A stretch of 64,000 bases of DNA, taken from NCBI RefSeq assembly GCF_003260015.1, contig NZ_QCXS01000003.1:1-64000 (forward strand), written 5' to 3'. Below the pieces are notes generated by a model, which saw nothing but the letters and a program-made list of their open reading frames with translations, had not been told where the DNA came from and made no database searches. Position numbers and translations under genes: made by a program. Shown in pieces: positions 1-16,691 of the stretch; within the stretch, counting starts at the first letter, position 1; every line of letters begins with the position of its first letter. The stretch is from Nakamurella deserti. Lineage in GTDB: Bacteria; Actinomycetota; Actinomycetes; Mycobacteriales; Nakamurellaceae.

Positions 1-24
1 GCCAGGATCAAACTCTCCAATGAA
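1..24 (-). rRNA. 16S ribosomal RNA, 5' end only (partial)
   Basis: The reverse complement of the first bases contains AGAGTTTGATCCTGGC, the universally conserved sequence near the 5' end of bacterial 16S rRNA (the classic 27F primer site). The gene reads leftwards out of the window. The mature 5' end is placed about seven bases before this motif, which is approximate. Only the first two dozen bases are visible. Confidence 0.93.
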
Positions 25-181
25 AACATCAGAAAACTGATCTCCAACACACAACAAAACCTGACAAAAAATCAGATCAAAAGTGCATCAAAGGAACCCA
101 ACACCCACCAACCACAACCCCCAAAAAGAGGCCACAGAAGACAGATGCACGGGAAAAAACTAAGCACTGACTTTCGGTACA

Positions 182-200
182 CTGTTGAGTTCTCAAACAA
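182..200 (-). promoter_or_regulatory. boxA antitermination element of the rRNA leader
   Basis: On the minus strand this reads TTGTTTGAGAACTCAACAG. It closely matches the boxA element (core GTTTGAGAACTC) known in actinobacterial rRNA leaders, where NusB/NusE bind nascent RNA for antitermination. It lies about 160 bases before the 16S 5' end, the expected place. Confidence 0.8.
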
Positions 201-427
201 CAAACCCACTCGACGTCTCGGAGCCGGAAGGCCCCTCCACGTCGGGGGTACTGCTCACCTAGGGGTGTTCTGGATGCCTCGCCCCGATGCGGTCTCCGTG
301 AGGAGGCCGCGTTGATCAGACCTCCATGACTGGAGGTACCATCTTCGGGTTGTGGCACCCGGACCGGCCACGCGCCTGGCGCCTCTCGGCTCCTGCGTCT
401 TGTTCGGTACTCCGTGGTGCAAGGACT

Positions 428-456
428 AAGTTACGTGCAGATTGCCGGCTCCGCAA
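428..456 (-). promoter_or_regulatory. Candidate rRNA operon promoter
   Basis: On the minus strand, TTGCGG and TAACTT are separated by 17 bases, a fair match to housekeeping sigma-factor promoters. It lies about 230 bases upstream of boxA and just downstream of tyrS. The call rests on hexamer match, spacing and position only. Other rrn promoters may lie in the same region. Confidence 0.45.
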
Positions 457-594
457 ATCCCCAGGTCATCGCGGTTGCCCGTAGACGTTTGCGCAGGTCA
501 GGCCCGGGGGCTCGGCCAGGGCGCCCGGGGCAAGCACATCCATCGACACGCATGCAAATTCTGTGGCCTGAGCCACGCTGCGTTCCGGGCGCCG

Positions 595-1914
595 TCAGGC
601 GTCGACCCGGACCCCCGCGATCGAGCGCTTCCCCCGGCGGAGCACCAGCCACGCGCCGTGCAACAGGTCGGACCCGGACGGCACATGGTCGGGGTCGGTG
701 ATCCGGACGTTGTTGACGTTGGCACCACCCTCCGCGATCGTCCGACGGGCCTCCCCCAGCGAGGACGCCAGGCCACTGCGCTGCAGCAGGTGCACCACCG
801 ACGGCATCTCCCCCTCCACGGTCACCACTCCCGCTTCGCCGAGCGCCGCCGCCAGGGTCACCTCGTCGATCGCGGCCAACTCCCCCCGCCCGAACAGTGC
901 CGTCGACGCGGCGACGACGCCGGCGGTCGCGGCCTCGCCGTGCACCAGGGTGGTGGCATCGGCCGCCAGCGCCCGCTGGGCCTCCCGGGCGTGCGGCCGC
1001 TCGGCCGTCGCCGCGGCGAGCGCCTCGATCTCGGCACGGCTGCGGAAGCTGAACACCTTGAGGTAGCCGACGACGTCGCGGTCGTCGGCGTTCATCCAGA
1101 ACTGGTAGAACGCCCAGGCGCTGGTGAGCGACGGATCGAGCCACACCGTGCCGGACTCGGTCTTGCCGAACTTGGTGCCGTCGGCCTTGGTGATCAGCGG
1201 CGTGGCCATCGCGTGCACCTCGGTGCCGGTGACCTTGCGGATCAACTCGGTGCCGCTGACCAGGTTGCCCCACTGATCGCTGCCCCCGGTCTGCAGCCGG
1301 CAGTCGTAGCGACGGAACAGCTCGAGGTAGTCCATCCCCTGCAGGATCTGGTAGCTGAACTCGGTGAAGGACAGGCCCTCCTCGCTGGCGAGCCTGGTGG
1401 CCACGGTGTCCTTGGACAGCATCCGACCCATCCGGAAGTGCTTGCCGATGTCGCGCAGGAACTCGATGGCGCTCATCGGCGCCGTCCAGTCCAGGTTGTT
1501 GACGATCCGGGCCGGGTGGTCGCCCGCGAAATCCAGGTACTTCTCGACCTGCACGCGGATCCGCTCGACCCAGGCCGCCACCGTCTCGGGGGTGTTGAGC
1601 ACGCGCTCGCCACTCATCTTGGGGTCACCGATCAGGCCCGTCGAACCGCCGACCAGCCCCAGCGGCCGGTGACCGGCGTCCTGGATGCGGCGCGCGGTCA
1701 GCAGCTGCACCAGATTGCCGATGTGCAGGCTCGGGGCCGTCGGGTCGAATCCGACGTAGAACGTGACGGGCGGACCGTCGAGCAGCTCCTTGAGCGTCGC
1801 GTCGCCGGTGGTCTGGTGGACCAGACCGCGCCAGACGAGTTCGTCGTAGACCGAGTCGAACCCGGTCGGCGCGGGCTGGCGGGCGGAGAACTCGGTCGAG
1901 GAAGGCTGGGTCAC
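595..1914 (-). CDS. tyrS: Tyrosyl-tRNA synthetase
   Basis: A class I aminoacyl-tRNA synthetase that charges tRNA-Tyr with tyrosine in the cytoplasm. The 439-residue product has the HIGH-type signature as HIGN at about residue 64 and the KMSKS-type signature as KFGKT near residue 245. It ends with an RNA-binding S4-like domain in which a VHLLQRSGLASSLGEARRTI segment is typical. The length matches the bacterial TyrS family. The GTG start at 1914 lies just after mpg (14-base gap). The frame stays open further upstream, but that part overlaps mpg and lacks homology. It is the last gene before the rRNA promoter region and shares the direction of the arginine operon and mpg. Confidence 0.96.
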   Translation of the reverse strand: MTQPSSTEFSARQPAPTGFDSVYDELVWRGLVHQTTGDATLKELLDGPPVTFYVGFDPTAPSLHIGNLVQLLTARRIQDAGHRPLGLVGGSTGLIGDPKMSGERVLNTPETVAAWVERIRVQVEKYLDFAGDHPARIVNNLDWTAPMSAIEFLRDIGKHFRMGRMLSKDTVATRLASEEGLSFTEFSYQILQGMDYLELFRRYDCRLQTGGSDQWGNLVSGTELIRKVTGTEVHAMATPLITKADGTKFGKTESGTVWLDPSLTSAWAFYQFWMNADDRDVVGYLKVFSFRSRAEIEALAAATAERPHAREAQRALAADATTLVHGEAATAGVVAASTALFGRGELAAIDEVTLAAALGEAGVVTVEGEMPSVVHLLQRSGLASSLGEARRTIAEGGANVNNVRITDPDHVPSGSDLLHGAWLVLRRGKRSIAGVRVDA

Positions 1915-1928
1915 CGAACCATCCTGCC

Positions 1929-5449
<3,521 letters not shown>

Positions 5450-5465
5450 CTATCTGTGCGGTGCG

Positions 5466-5485
5466 GGCTGCCCGGTTCGGCAGCC
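5466..5485 (-). terminator. Inverted repeat between argR and argG
   Basis: Arms GGCTGCC and GGCAGCC (7 bp, six-base loop) lie in the argR-argG gap. There is no U-run, so this could be a weak attenuator, an RNA processing site or chance in GC-rich DNA. It is listed because it sits in the largest gap inside the arginine operon. Confidence 0.3.
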
Positions 5486-5522
5486 GCGGGGGCGGTACGG
5501 GGTGCGGGACGGAGGAACGGGT

Positions 5523-6008
5523 TCAGTCGGCGAGGCCGGCGATGCGGCGGCCGACCTCGTCGCCGGTGAGACCGTCCCTGGCGACCACCAGGATCGTGTC
5601 GTCACCGGCGATGGTGCCGACCACGTCGGCGAGGCTGGCCCGGTCGATGGCGCTGGCCAGGAACTGCGCGGCCCCCGGTGGGGTCCGCAGCACCGCGAGA
5701 TTGGCCGACGCGTCGTAGGACAGCAGCAACTCGTTGAGCAGCCGTCCCAGCCGGTCGGTGCCGCCGGGCATCGGACGGGGGACGCCGTCCTCGGGGATGA
5801 CGTAGACCGGCGGGCCCCCGTCGACCCCGCGGACCTTCATCGCCCCGAGCTCGTCGAGGTCGCGGGACAGCGTGGCCTGGGTGACCTCGATGCCCGCACC
5901 GGCCAGCACCGCCGACAGCTCCGTCTGCGAGTGCAGCCGCTGGGACCGGATGGCCTGGGTGATCCGGGACAACCGGGCGGCCTTGGTGGCCGGCGTGCCG
6001 GCGGTCAT
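5523..6008 (-). CDS. argR: Arginine repressor
   Basis: Arginine-responsive DNA-binding protein that represses arginine biosynthesis genes. The 161-residue product has the ArgR winged helix-turn-helix with SQTELSAVL followed by [17 protein letters not shown] at about residues 25-60. The C-terminal arginine-binding/oligomerisation domain contains the [12 protein letters not shown] motif. The ATG at 6008 gives a normal family length; the longer open frame reads back into argF and is not homologous. It lies 13 bases after argF inside the operon it presumably controls, together with the operator before argC. Confidence 0.96.
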   Translation of the reverse strand: MTAGTPATKAARLSRITQAIRSQRLHSQTELSAVLAGAGIEVTQATLSRDLDELGAMKVRGVDGGPPVYVIPEDGVPRPMPGGTDRLGRLLNELLLSYDASANLAVLRTPPGAAQFLASAIDRASLADVVGTIAGDDTILVVARDGLTGDEVGRRIAGLAD

Positions 6009-6021
6009 CGGGGCACCCCGG

Positions 6022-8190
<2,169 letters not shown>

Positions 8191-8198
<8 letters not shown>

Positions 8199-9113
8199 CG
8201 GTGCTCCCGGTGGGCGTCGTCGGGACCACCGTGGTGCCGATGCCCTGCTCGGCCACGATGTCCAGCAGTACGGCGTGCGGGACCCGGCCGTCGATGACAT
8301 GGGCGGCGGCGACGCCGCCCCGGACCGCACGCAGGCAGCCCTCCATCTTGGGAACCATGCCGCTCTCCAGGGTCGGCAGCATCGCGGCCAGCTCGTCGGT
8401 CGTGACCTCCGACAGCAGCGAACCGCGGTCGGGCCAGGCCGCGTACAGCCCTTCGACGTCGGTCAGCATCACGAGTTTGGCAGCGTCCAGCGCGATGGCC
8501 AGGGCCGCGGCCGCGGTGTCGGCGTTCACGTTGTGCACCACCCCGTCGACGTCGGGCGCCACGGTGGAGACCACCGGGATCCGGCCGGCCGCGATGAGAT
8601 CCAGCACCGCCGCGGGGTTCACCGCGACGACGTCGCCGACCAGGCCGATGTCGGTGGCGACCCCGTCGACGTCGACCGTCCGGCGGGCGGCCGTGAACAG
8701 GGAGGCGTCCTCACCGCTCATCCCGACCGCGTGCGGGCCGTGCGCGTTGATCAGGTTGACCAGTTCGCGGCCGACCTGGCCGACCAGCACCATCCGGACG
8801 ACGTCCATCGTCTCGGGGGTGGTGACCCGGAAACCACCGGCGAACTCGCCCGCGATCCCGAGTCGCTTCAGCATCGCCGAGATCTGTGGGCCCCCGCCGT
8901 GTACGACGACCGGGTACACCCCGACCGCGCGCAGGTAGACCATGTCGGCGGCGAACGCCGCCTTGAGGGTGTCGTCGGTCATCGCGTTGCCGCCGTACTT
9001 GACCACGACGACACGGCCGCGGAACCGCTGCAGCCAGGGCAGCGTCGCCGCCAGCACGGCCGCCCTTGCCGCGGGGGTGTCCGGGGTCGACCCGGGAATC
9101 GCTGCACTGTCGG

Positions 9114-9117
<4 letters not shown>
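8191..9117 (-). CDS. argB: Acetylglutamate kinase
   Basis: Phosphorylates N-acetylglutamate, the second step of arginine synthesis, and is commonly the arginine-feedback point. The 308-residue amino acid kinase fold has [10 protein letters not shown] at about residues 36-45, the HGGGPQI glycine loop, and the C-terminal KMEGCLRAV segment. An N-terminal helix precedes the kinase core, as in arginine-inhibited hexameric enzymes, which suggests feedback control. Its ATG overlaps the argJ stop (ATGA). Confidence 0.97.
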
Positions 9118-11347
<2,230 letters not shown>

Positions 11348-11359
11348 AGACCGCCGGAG

Positions 11360-12067
11360 TCAGAGGTAGTCGTGCGGCAACCGGGCGCTCCCGGGGATGA
11401 GGTACTCCTCGGACGACAGCAACCGCAACCATTCCTGCTCCACCCCGGGCAGGACCTCGCCGAGCTCCCGCACACCCGCCACCTCGACGCCCGGCACCAC
11501 GAGGGCGAGCACCAGGCCGGCAGCCGCCGTCGGGGGATCCCCGCGACCGTCCCAACGTCCCGGTCGCAGGGCCTCCGCCCGCACCGTGAGGTCGGTCCCG
11601 TCCAGGTCGCACGACGCTCCGACCGACCGCAGGGCGTCCCGTGTCCGGGCGACCCGCGGTCCGCCGACCCCGCGCAGCACCGACCGACCTCCCGCCACGG
11701 CGGTGACCACCGCCGCGAGCGGGACCAGCAGCGGTGCCGCCGAGAGGTCCGCCTCGAACGGCGTCAGCTCGCCACTGGTGGACCGGGTGGTCACGGTGAG
11801 GCCGTCCGCCGATCGGACCACGTACCCACCGGCGCGGTCGAACACGGTACGTGCGGCCGCGGCGAGCGGGTCGTCCACCGCCGGGCGGCTCCGGATGAGC
11901 ACCGTGCCGCCGGTCACCACGGCCGCCGCCGCGAAGAACGCGGCTGCGAGGGCGGCCGGGAAATCCGGCGACACCTCGGCCGGCAGCCACACCCGCCCGC
12001 GCACCGGGCGGGCCGCGGCCGGGGCCGCCCAGCGGTCCTCCGCGTCGGGCCGGACCGGGCCGGTCAC
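11360..12067 (-). CDS. Degenerate EPSP synthase (AroA)-like protein, C-terminal half only
   Basis: The 235-residue product resembles the second half of 3-phosphoshikimate 1-carboxyvinyltransferase. An AAAVVTGGTVLI segment is followed by LLVPLAAVVTAVAGG and LRPGRWDGRGD, then ALVVPGVEVAGV, which line up with AroA in order. The catalytic GDHRMAM motif is replaced by GDPPTAA. The usual HETDR-type segment is altered, and the N-terminal half is absent, so it is probably not an EPSP synthase. The GTG at 12067 overlaps the stop of the upstream Lrp gene (GTGA). That start removes non-homologous residues and gives coupled translation. The role is unknown: a pseudo-enzyme, a binding partner of the regulator, or a decaying copy. 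Confidence 0.7.
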   Translation of the reverse strand: MTGPVRPDAEDRWAAPAAARPVRGRVWLPAEVSPDFPAALAAAFFAAAAVVTGGTVLIRSRPAVDDPLAAAARTVFDRAGGYVVRSADGLTVTTRSTSGELTPFEADLSAAPLLVPLAAVVTAVAGGRSVLRGVGGPRVARTRDALRSVGASCDLDGTDLTVRAEALRPGRWDGRGDPPTAAAGLVLALVVPGVEVAGVRELGEVLPGVEQEWLRLLSSEEYLIPGSARLPHDYL

Positions 12068-13008
12068 CGCGACGATCCACTCATCGACACCGCCGGATAG
12101 CGGTAGACCTCCTTGACCGTCTCCAGGTGCACCCAACTGTCCAGGTGCAGCACCGGGCGGAGGGCGCGGATCTGGTCGAGCTGACCGACCGCGGCCGACA
12201 ACGACGTCGCCCGCACGGTGGCCAGGACGTCGTAGCGGCCCAGCGTGGCGGCCAGGAATCGCACCCCCGCCAGGTCGGCGAGCAGATCCGTGGCGGTGGA
12301 GGTCCGACCCCGGACCCGCACCCCGATGCCGACGTCGTACTCCCGTTGGCGGCCCGGCTTGGACAACGCCCCGATCCGCACCACCCCCTGGTCGATCAAC
12401 CGCAGCACCCGGGTCCGCGCCGTACCGGTCGCCACCCCGGCCCGCTCCCCCAGCGCGGTGTAGGACAGCCGTCCGTCGTCCTGGAGCAGGGACAGCAGGA
12501 GGTTGTCGAGCCGGTCCAGCTCGACGTCGTCCACCCGGGTCGGGCGCAGGACGTCCACCACGAGCTCGGTGTAGGACAACGTCTCGGTCGAGGTCACCCC
12601 GTCGATGCTCCGGATGCGCTCCAACACCGCCGCCAGCTCGCGGTCGTCGCGGGTCCGCGCCTCCACGATCAGCGGGAACGCCCCACTGGCCAGGGACACG
12701 AACGGCACCTGCTCGATCCCGGCCAGCGCCGTCGCGACCGCACGGACCGGTTGGTCGACCGAGATCGACACGTGGGCCAGCGATCTGATGCCCAGGGTCG
12801 CGGGATGCACGATGCCGACCACCTGCACCTCACCGCTGTCCAGGAGGGCGGCGAGGCGTTTGGACGTCGTGGCCCGGGAGACGCCGAGGGAGACGGCGAG
12901 ATCGTTCAGCCCGATGCGCCCGTCCGCTCGCAACTCGTCCATGATGCGGAGGTCGACCTCGTCGACCCGGGCTGCGTGAGCTTCTTGATCTGACGTTAAC
13001 AATTGCAC
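12064..13008 (-). CDS. Lrp/AsnC family regulator with two tandem units
   Basis: A predicted DNA-binding transcription regulator of 314 residues. It contains two AsnC-type helix-turn-helix domains (about residues 15-60 and 165-215), each followed by a ligand-sensing RAM-like half; this duplicated form is common in actinobacteria. It is divergent from the ABC transporter/catabolic operon starting at 13238, which it probably controls with an amino acid or related ligand. The GTG start is followed closely by a TTA leucine codon at codon 4 (12997-12999), rare in such GC-rich DNA. The stop overlaps the AroA-like gene. Confidence 0.88.
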   Translation of the reverse strand: MQLLTSDQEAHAARVDEVDLRIMDELRADGRIGLNDLAVSLGVSRATTSKRLAALLDSGEVQVVGIVHPATLGIRSLAHVSISVDQPVRAVATALAGIEQVPFVSLASGAFPLIVEARTRDDRELAAVLERIRSIDGVTSTETLSYTELVVDVLRPTRVDDVELDRLDNLLLSLLQDDGRLSYTALGERAGVATGTARTRVLRLIDQGVVRIGALSKPGRQREYDVGIGVRVRGRTSTATDLLADLAGVRFLAATLGRYDVLATVRATSLSAAVGQLDQIRALRPVLHLDSWVHLETVKEVYRYPAVSMSGSSR

Positions 13009-13131
13009 GGCCCTCCCCGATTGTGCCCAGATCCTGCAGTGGAGCGCCGCTTCGCGGGCTTATCAGTGAACATCGGCGCCCCCGGTCGTACTTATCTGCA
13101 TTCCTGGGTCTCACAGCTGCATTTCCGTCAC

Positions 13132-13160
13132 TTGTCACGACGATTCGGCAATCCTAAGGT
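13132..13160 (+). promoter_or_regulatory. Candidate promoter of the catabolic operon
   Basis: TTGTCA and TAAGGT are separated by 17 bases, in the 229-base gap between the divergent Lrp gene and the solute-binding protein gene. This would give a leader of about 70 bases before the ATG at 13238. The rest of this gap shows no coding potential and no riboswitch I recognise. Confidence 0.4.
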
Positions 13161-13237
13161 CACGATCACGCCGATTGCACCATCTTCCCGCTCCGATCAG
13201 ATCATCGCGGCGTCAGGCCGCCGGAAGGACCTCAACA

Positions 13238-14116
13238 ATGCGCAAGACGCTCGTAACCCTGGCGGCCATCGCACTGGCCACCACCCTGGCCGCGTGCGGC
13301 GACAGCTCCACCCCGACCACAGCCGGCGGCGCCACCTCCGGCAGCGGGTCGGCGTCGTCGGGCACCGCACCGGCCGCCGCCGCTCCGACCGGCCTGATCG
13401 ACAGCGCGTCCCTGTCGGTCTGCATCGATCCCGAATACGCCCCGCTCGAGTACTTCGAGGGCACCGACACCAGCAACCCCGTCGGCTTCGACGCCGACTC
13501 CGCCCGCGCGCTCGGCGCCCTCTGGGGTGTCGAGACCACCTGGCAGATCACGTCTTTCGACGGACTGATGCCCGCCCTGCAGGCGCAGCGGTGTGACATC
13601 GTGTGGTCGGGCCTCTACACCAGCGCCGAGCGGCTCGCCGTCGCCGATGCGGCGCCCTACCTGAAGACCGGGCCGGGACTGCTCGTCGCCGCGGGCACCA
13701 CCGACATCACCGACGCCGACAGCCTGTCCGGCAAGACCGTCGCGGTCCAGGGCGGTGGTGCCAACGAGGCGACGCTGCAGACCCTGTCCGACGAGTTCAC
13801 CGCCGCGGGCAAGGAACCCATCACGATCCAGCCCTACCCCAAGGTCGCCGAGACCGTCGCGGCCGTCACCAACGGCAAGGCCCAGGCGCTCATCGAGACC
13901 GACGTCGCCGTGGGCGACATCGTGGCCAAGTCCGGCGGCGCCCTGGCGGCTGTCGCCGGGGTGTTCCCGACCGAGACCGAGTTCGGCGTCTTCACCACCA
14001 AGGGTTCCGCGCTGACCCCCTCGGTGGCCGCCGGGATCAAGACACTGGCCTCCGACGGCACGCTGGCCACGATCGCGACCACGTACGGTCTCGACCCGAC
14101 CAAGATCGCCTCCTGA
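13238..14116 (+). CDS. ABC transporter substrate-binding lipoprotein, polar amino acid family
   Basis: Extracytoplasmic receptor of an ABC importer. The 292-residue precursor has a lipoprotein signal peptide (positive start, hydrophobic core, lipobox LAAC near residue 20) and a low-complexity Ser/Gly/Ala linker. A family 3 solute-binding fold follows (PEYAPLEYFEG, GFDADSARALG, WQITSFDGLMPALQAQRCDIVWSG). That family binds polar amino acids, amines and opines. The ATG at 13238 is preceded by GGAAGGA. The permease begins four bases after its stop. The ligand cannot be read from the sequence, but the gene context suggests a nitrogen-rich compound. Confidence 0.88.
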   Translation: MRKTLVTLAAIALATTLAACGDSSTPTTAGGATSGSGSASSGTAPAAAAPTGLIDSASLSVCIDPEYAPLEYFEGTDTSNPVGFDADSARALGALWGVETTWQITSFDGLMPALQAQRCDIVWSGLYTSAERLAVADAAPYLKTGPGLLVAAGTTDITDADSLSGKTVAVQGGGANEATLQTLSDEFTAAGKEPITIQPYPKVAETVAAVTNGKAQALIETDVAVGDIVAKSGGALAAVAGVFPTETEFGVFTTKGSALTPSVAAGIKTLASDGTLATIATTYGLDPTKIAS

Positions 14117-14120
14117 CCCG

Positions 14121-14861
14121 ATGACCTTCGACTGGGAGACCTTCACCGGGGCGCTGTTCTCGCAGAGCTTCCTCGACGGGGCGCTGCTGTCCATCGCTCT
14201 GGCCGCGACCGCGATGGTGCTGGCCACCGTGCTCGGGTTCGGCGTGGCCCTGCTGCGGATCGCCAGGAACCGGCCCGCCCGCGTCGTCGGCGGGGTCTAC
14301 GTCTGGTTCTTCCGGGCGATCCCGACCCTGCTGGTGCTGCTGCTGATCTGGAACGCCGGCCCGCAGATCCTCCCGTCGCTGCGGGAGAACTGGTTCACCC
14401 CGTTCCTGGCCGGGTTGATCGGGTTCTCCGTCGTGGAGGCCGCGTACATGGCCGAGATCCTGCGGTCGGCCCTGCAGTCGGTGGACGACGGTCAGCACGT
14501 GGCCGCCCGCGCGCTCGGTATGCCGCCGCGGCAGGTCCTGTTCAGGGTCGTGCTGCCGCAGGCGATCAAGGTCGCCATCCCGCCGTCGGGCAACGAGTTC
14601 ATCGCGATGCTGAAGTACACGTCGCTGGCGTCGGTCATCTCGCTGCGTGAGTTGCTCACCACCGCACAGGCAGGGGTCTCGGTCACCTTCCGCTACGCCG
14701 AGTACTACACGGCCGCCCTGGTCTATTACCTCGTCATCGTCAGCGTCCTGATGGCCGGTCAGCAACTCGTCGAGCGCCGCTACCGCTGGGTGTCCCGTGG
14801 CATCACCTCGATCGGGACACCGCCACCGCTGGAGGTTCTCGCCGGAAAGGATTCCCGATGA
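14121..14861 (+). CDS. Amino-acid-type ABC transporter permease
   Basis: Integral membrane subunit of the importer. The 246-residue protein has several hydrophobic segments and the His/Glu/Gln/Arg/opine-type permease pattern: [37 protein letters not shown], and the cytoplasmic EAA-like loop [21 protein letters not shown] that docks on the ATPase. Only one permease is present, so it probably forms a homodimer. The stop overlaps the ATPase start by four bases. Confidence 0.91.
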   Translation: MTFDWETFTGALFSQSFLDGALLSIALAATAMVLATVLGFGVALLRIARNRPARVVGGVYVWFFRAIPTLLVLLLIWNAGPQILPSLRENWFTPFLAGLIGFSVVEAAYMAEILRSALQSVDDGQHVAARALGMPPRQVLFRVVLPQAIKVAIPPSGNEFIAMLKYTSLASVISLRELLTTAQAGVSVTFRYAEYYTAALVYYLVIVSVLMAGQQLVERRYRWVSRGITSIGTPPPLEVLAGKDSR

Positions 14862-15646
14862 GCGCCGCATCCGTCGCGACGACCACCCCGCTGCTCCAGG
14901 CGGCCAACCTGCACAAGTGCTACGGGCGCACCGAGGTGCTGCAGGGGGTGGACTTCCAGGTGCACCGCGGGCAGGTGAAGGCCCTGCTCGGGCCGTCGGG
15001 ATCCGGGAAGAGCACGATCCTGCGGCTGATGGCGCTACTGGAACCGGTCGACGAGGGCGAGATCCTGCTCGACGGCCGGCAGCTCGGCGTCGTCGCCGGC
15101 CGCGACGGCCGGACGCGGCCCCTCCGGGAGACCGACCTCGCCGTCCAGCGCCGCGACATCGGCATGGTCTTCCAACGCTTCAACCTCTTCGCGCACCTCG
15201 ACGTCGTCCACAACGTGATGCTCGCGCAGACCGCGGTGGCCCGGCTGAAGAAGTCCGAGGCGCGCGAGCGCGCGGTCGAGATCCTGGAACGGGTCGGGAT
15301 GGCCGACCGGCTGCACCACTACCCGGGCGAGTTGTCCGGCGGTCAGCAGCAACGGGTCGCCATCGCCCGGGCGCTGGTGCTCAACCCGTCGGTGATGCTG
15401 TTCGACGAACCGACGTCCGCGTTGGACCCGGAGCTGGTCGGCGAGGTGCTCGAGGTCATGGAGAACCTCGCCGCGCAGGGCATGACGATGGTCGTCGTCA
15501 CGCACGAGGCACGGTTCGCCCGCCGGGTCGCCGACGAGGTCATGCTGTTCGACCGCGGCGTCATCGTCGAACAGGCCGCACCGGACGCGTTCTTCGACGA
15601 TCCGCAACACGAGCGGACCCGGCAGTTCCTGTCCCACCTGCACTGA
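14858..15646 (+). CDS. Amino-acid-type ABC transporter ATP-binding protein
   Basis: Energy-coupling ATPase of the importer, 262 residues. Walker A is GPSGSGKST (about residues 46-54), the signature is [15 protein letters not shown], and Walker B is [12 protein letters not shown]. It belongs to the GlnQ/HisP-like group. An insertion (about residues 75-95, [20 protein letters not shown]) sits between Walker A and the Q-loop region, a region that also varies in HisP-like proteins. Its ATG overlaps the permease stop. A 52-base gap separates it from the next gene. Confidence 0.93.
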   Translation: MSAASVATTTPLLQAANLHKCYGRTEVLQGVDFQVHRGQVKALLGPSGSGKSTILRLMALLEPVDEGEILLDGRQLGVVAGRDGRTRPLRETDLAVQRRDIGMVFQRFNLFAHLDVVHNVMLAQTAVARLKKSEARERAVEILERVGMADRLHHYPGELSGGQQQRVAIARALVLNPSVMLFDEPTSALDPELVGEVLEVMENLAAQGMTMVVVTHEARFARRVADEVMLFDRGVIVEQAAPDAFFDDPQHERTRQFLSHLH

Positions 15647-15698
15647 GACGACCGATGCCCGACGACCACCACCCCCGCCCCGCCGGAGAGGAGCAGAC

Positions 15699-16691
15699 GT
15701 GACCGACCGACACCGCGCGGTGTACGCCGACCTCGACGGCCTCTCACCCCGGCTGGGGCGGGAACTGCTGGAGGACAACGGATTCGAGGTCACGGTGCTC
15801 GACACCGCCGATCCCGCGGTGATTGCCGGATCGGCGGCGGCCCGGGCCGCCGACGTCCTGCTGGTCGGCTGGACGGCGGTGGACGACGCCCTGCTGGCCG
15901 CGCTCCCCCGGTTGCGGATGGTGTCGCTGGCCTCGCGCGGTTGCGACACGGTGGATCTGGCGGCGGCGGATCGCCGCGGGGTGTGGGTCGCCGCCCTGGG
16001 CAGTGTCGGCGCCGAGGAGGTCGCGACGCACGCCTGGGCGCTGGCGCTGGCGCTGGTCCGGCGACTGCCGTTCTTCGCGGGCCTCGGCGGGACTCCGGCC
16101 GCGGCCTGGTCGCAGCGTCCGGCGGTGGAACCACGGCGGCTGTCGGGCCTCACCCTGGGCGTGCTCGGGTTGGGTCGGATCGGCCGCACCCTGATCGACC
16201 ACGCCCGGCCCGCGGTCGCCGCGGTGATCGCCCACGACCCCCGGTCCGACTTCGGCACCCCGGCCGGGGTGCGTCGGGCATCACTGGACGAGACCCTCTC
16301 CGCCGCTGATGTCCTCGTCGTCGCGTTACCGCTGGATGAGACGACGACCGGACTGATCGGCGCCACCGCGCTGGCGCGGCTCCCGGCCGGTGCGTACCTG
16401 GTCAACGTCGCCCGCGGGCCGATCGTGGACACCTCGGCCCTGGTCGCGGCGCTGGACGCCGGGCGGCTGGCCGGCGCCGCCGTCGACGTCCTCGACGTCG
16501 AACCGCCTCTCGCCGGGCATCCGCTGCTCGGACGTGGGGATGTGCTCGTCACCCCGCACGTCGGTTTCCTGTCCGCGGACAGCAGCGCCGACTACGTCCT
16601 CGGCCAGGCGCGCAACGTCCTCGCCTGGGCCCGCGACGGGCGGCCGCTGCGGCCCGTGAACGACCCGCTGATCCTGGAAGGCACCCGATGA
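15699..16691 (+). CDS. D-isomer-specific 2-hydroxyacid dehydrogenase family protein
   Basis: A cytoplasmic NAD(P)-dependent oxidoreductase of the D-lactate/phosphoglycerate dehydrogenase type, 330 residues. The nucleotide-binding motif GVLGLGRIGRTLIDH lies near residues 153-167. Further conserved parts are LPAGAYLVNVARGPIVDT and AAVDVLDVEPPLAGHPLL, with the catalytic Arg and Glu, and VTPHVGFLSADS with the catalytic His. The GTG start has a strong GGAGAGGAG ribosome-binding site. It contains a rare TTA codon at 16326. It could reduce a 2-keto acid, or oxidise a 2-hydroxy acid, made by the downstream oxygenase/aldolase enzymes. Confidence 0.88.
   Translation: MTDRHRAVYADLDGLSPRLGRELLEDNGFEVTVLDTADPAVIAGSAAARAADVLLVGWTAVDDALLAALPRLRMVSLASRGCDTVDLAAADRRGVWVAALGSVGAEEVATHAWALALALVRRLPFFAGLGGTPAAAWSQRPAVEPRRLSGLTLGVLGLGRIGRTLIDHARPAVAAVIAHDPRSDFGTPAGVRRASLDETLSAADVLVVALPLDETTTGLIGATALARLPAGAYLVNVARGPIVDTSALVAALDAGRLAGAAVDVLDVEPPLAGHPLLGRGDVLVTPHVGFLSADSSADYVLGQARNVLAWARDGRPLRPVNDPLILEGTR

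Larger units (their letters stand above)
25..594 (-). other. rRNA operon leader and promoter region, no protein gene
   Basis: This 570-base stretch between the tyrS stop and 16S rRNA has no convincing coding sequence. Its left part (25-180) is AT-rich compared with the rest of the window, as expected for an rrn leader with processing sites. It contains a boxA-like antitermination element (182-200) and a plausible sigma-70-type promoter (428-456). The part next to tyrS (460-594) has short CCCGGG-rich palindromes, but I see no clear terminator there. Confidence 0.7.

Noticed and set aside
13161-13237. Guanidine riboswitch before the catabolic operon
   Set aside because: I looked for the paired ACGR loops of guanidine-II and the guanidine-III core, and found neither in the 70-base leader. 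The guanidino hypothesis therefore rests on the gene set alone.
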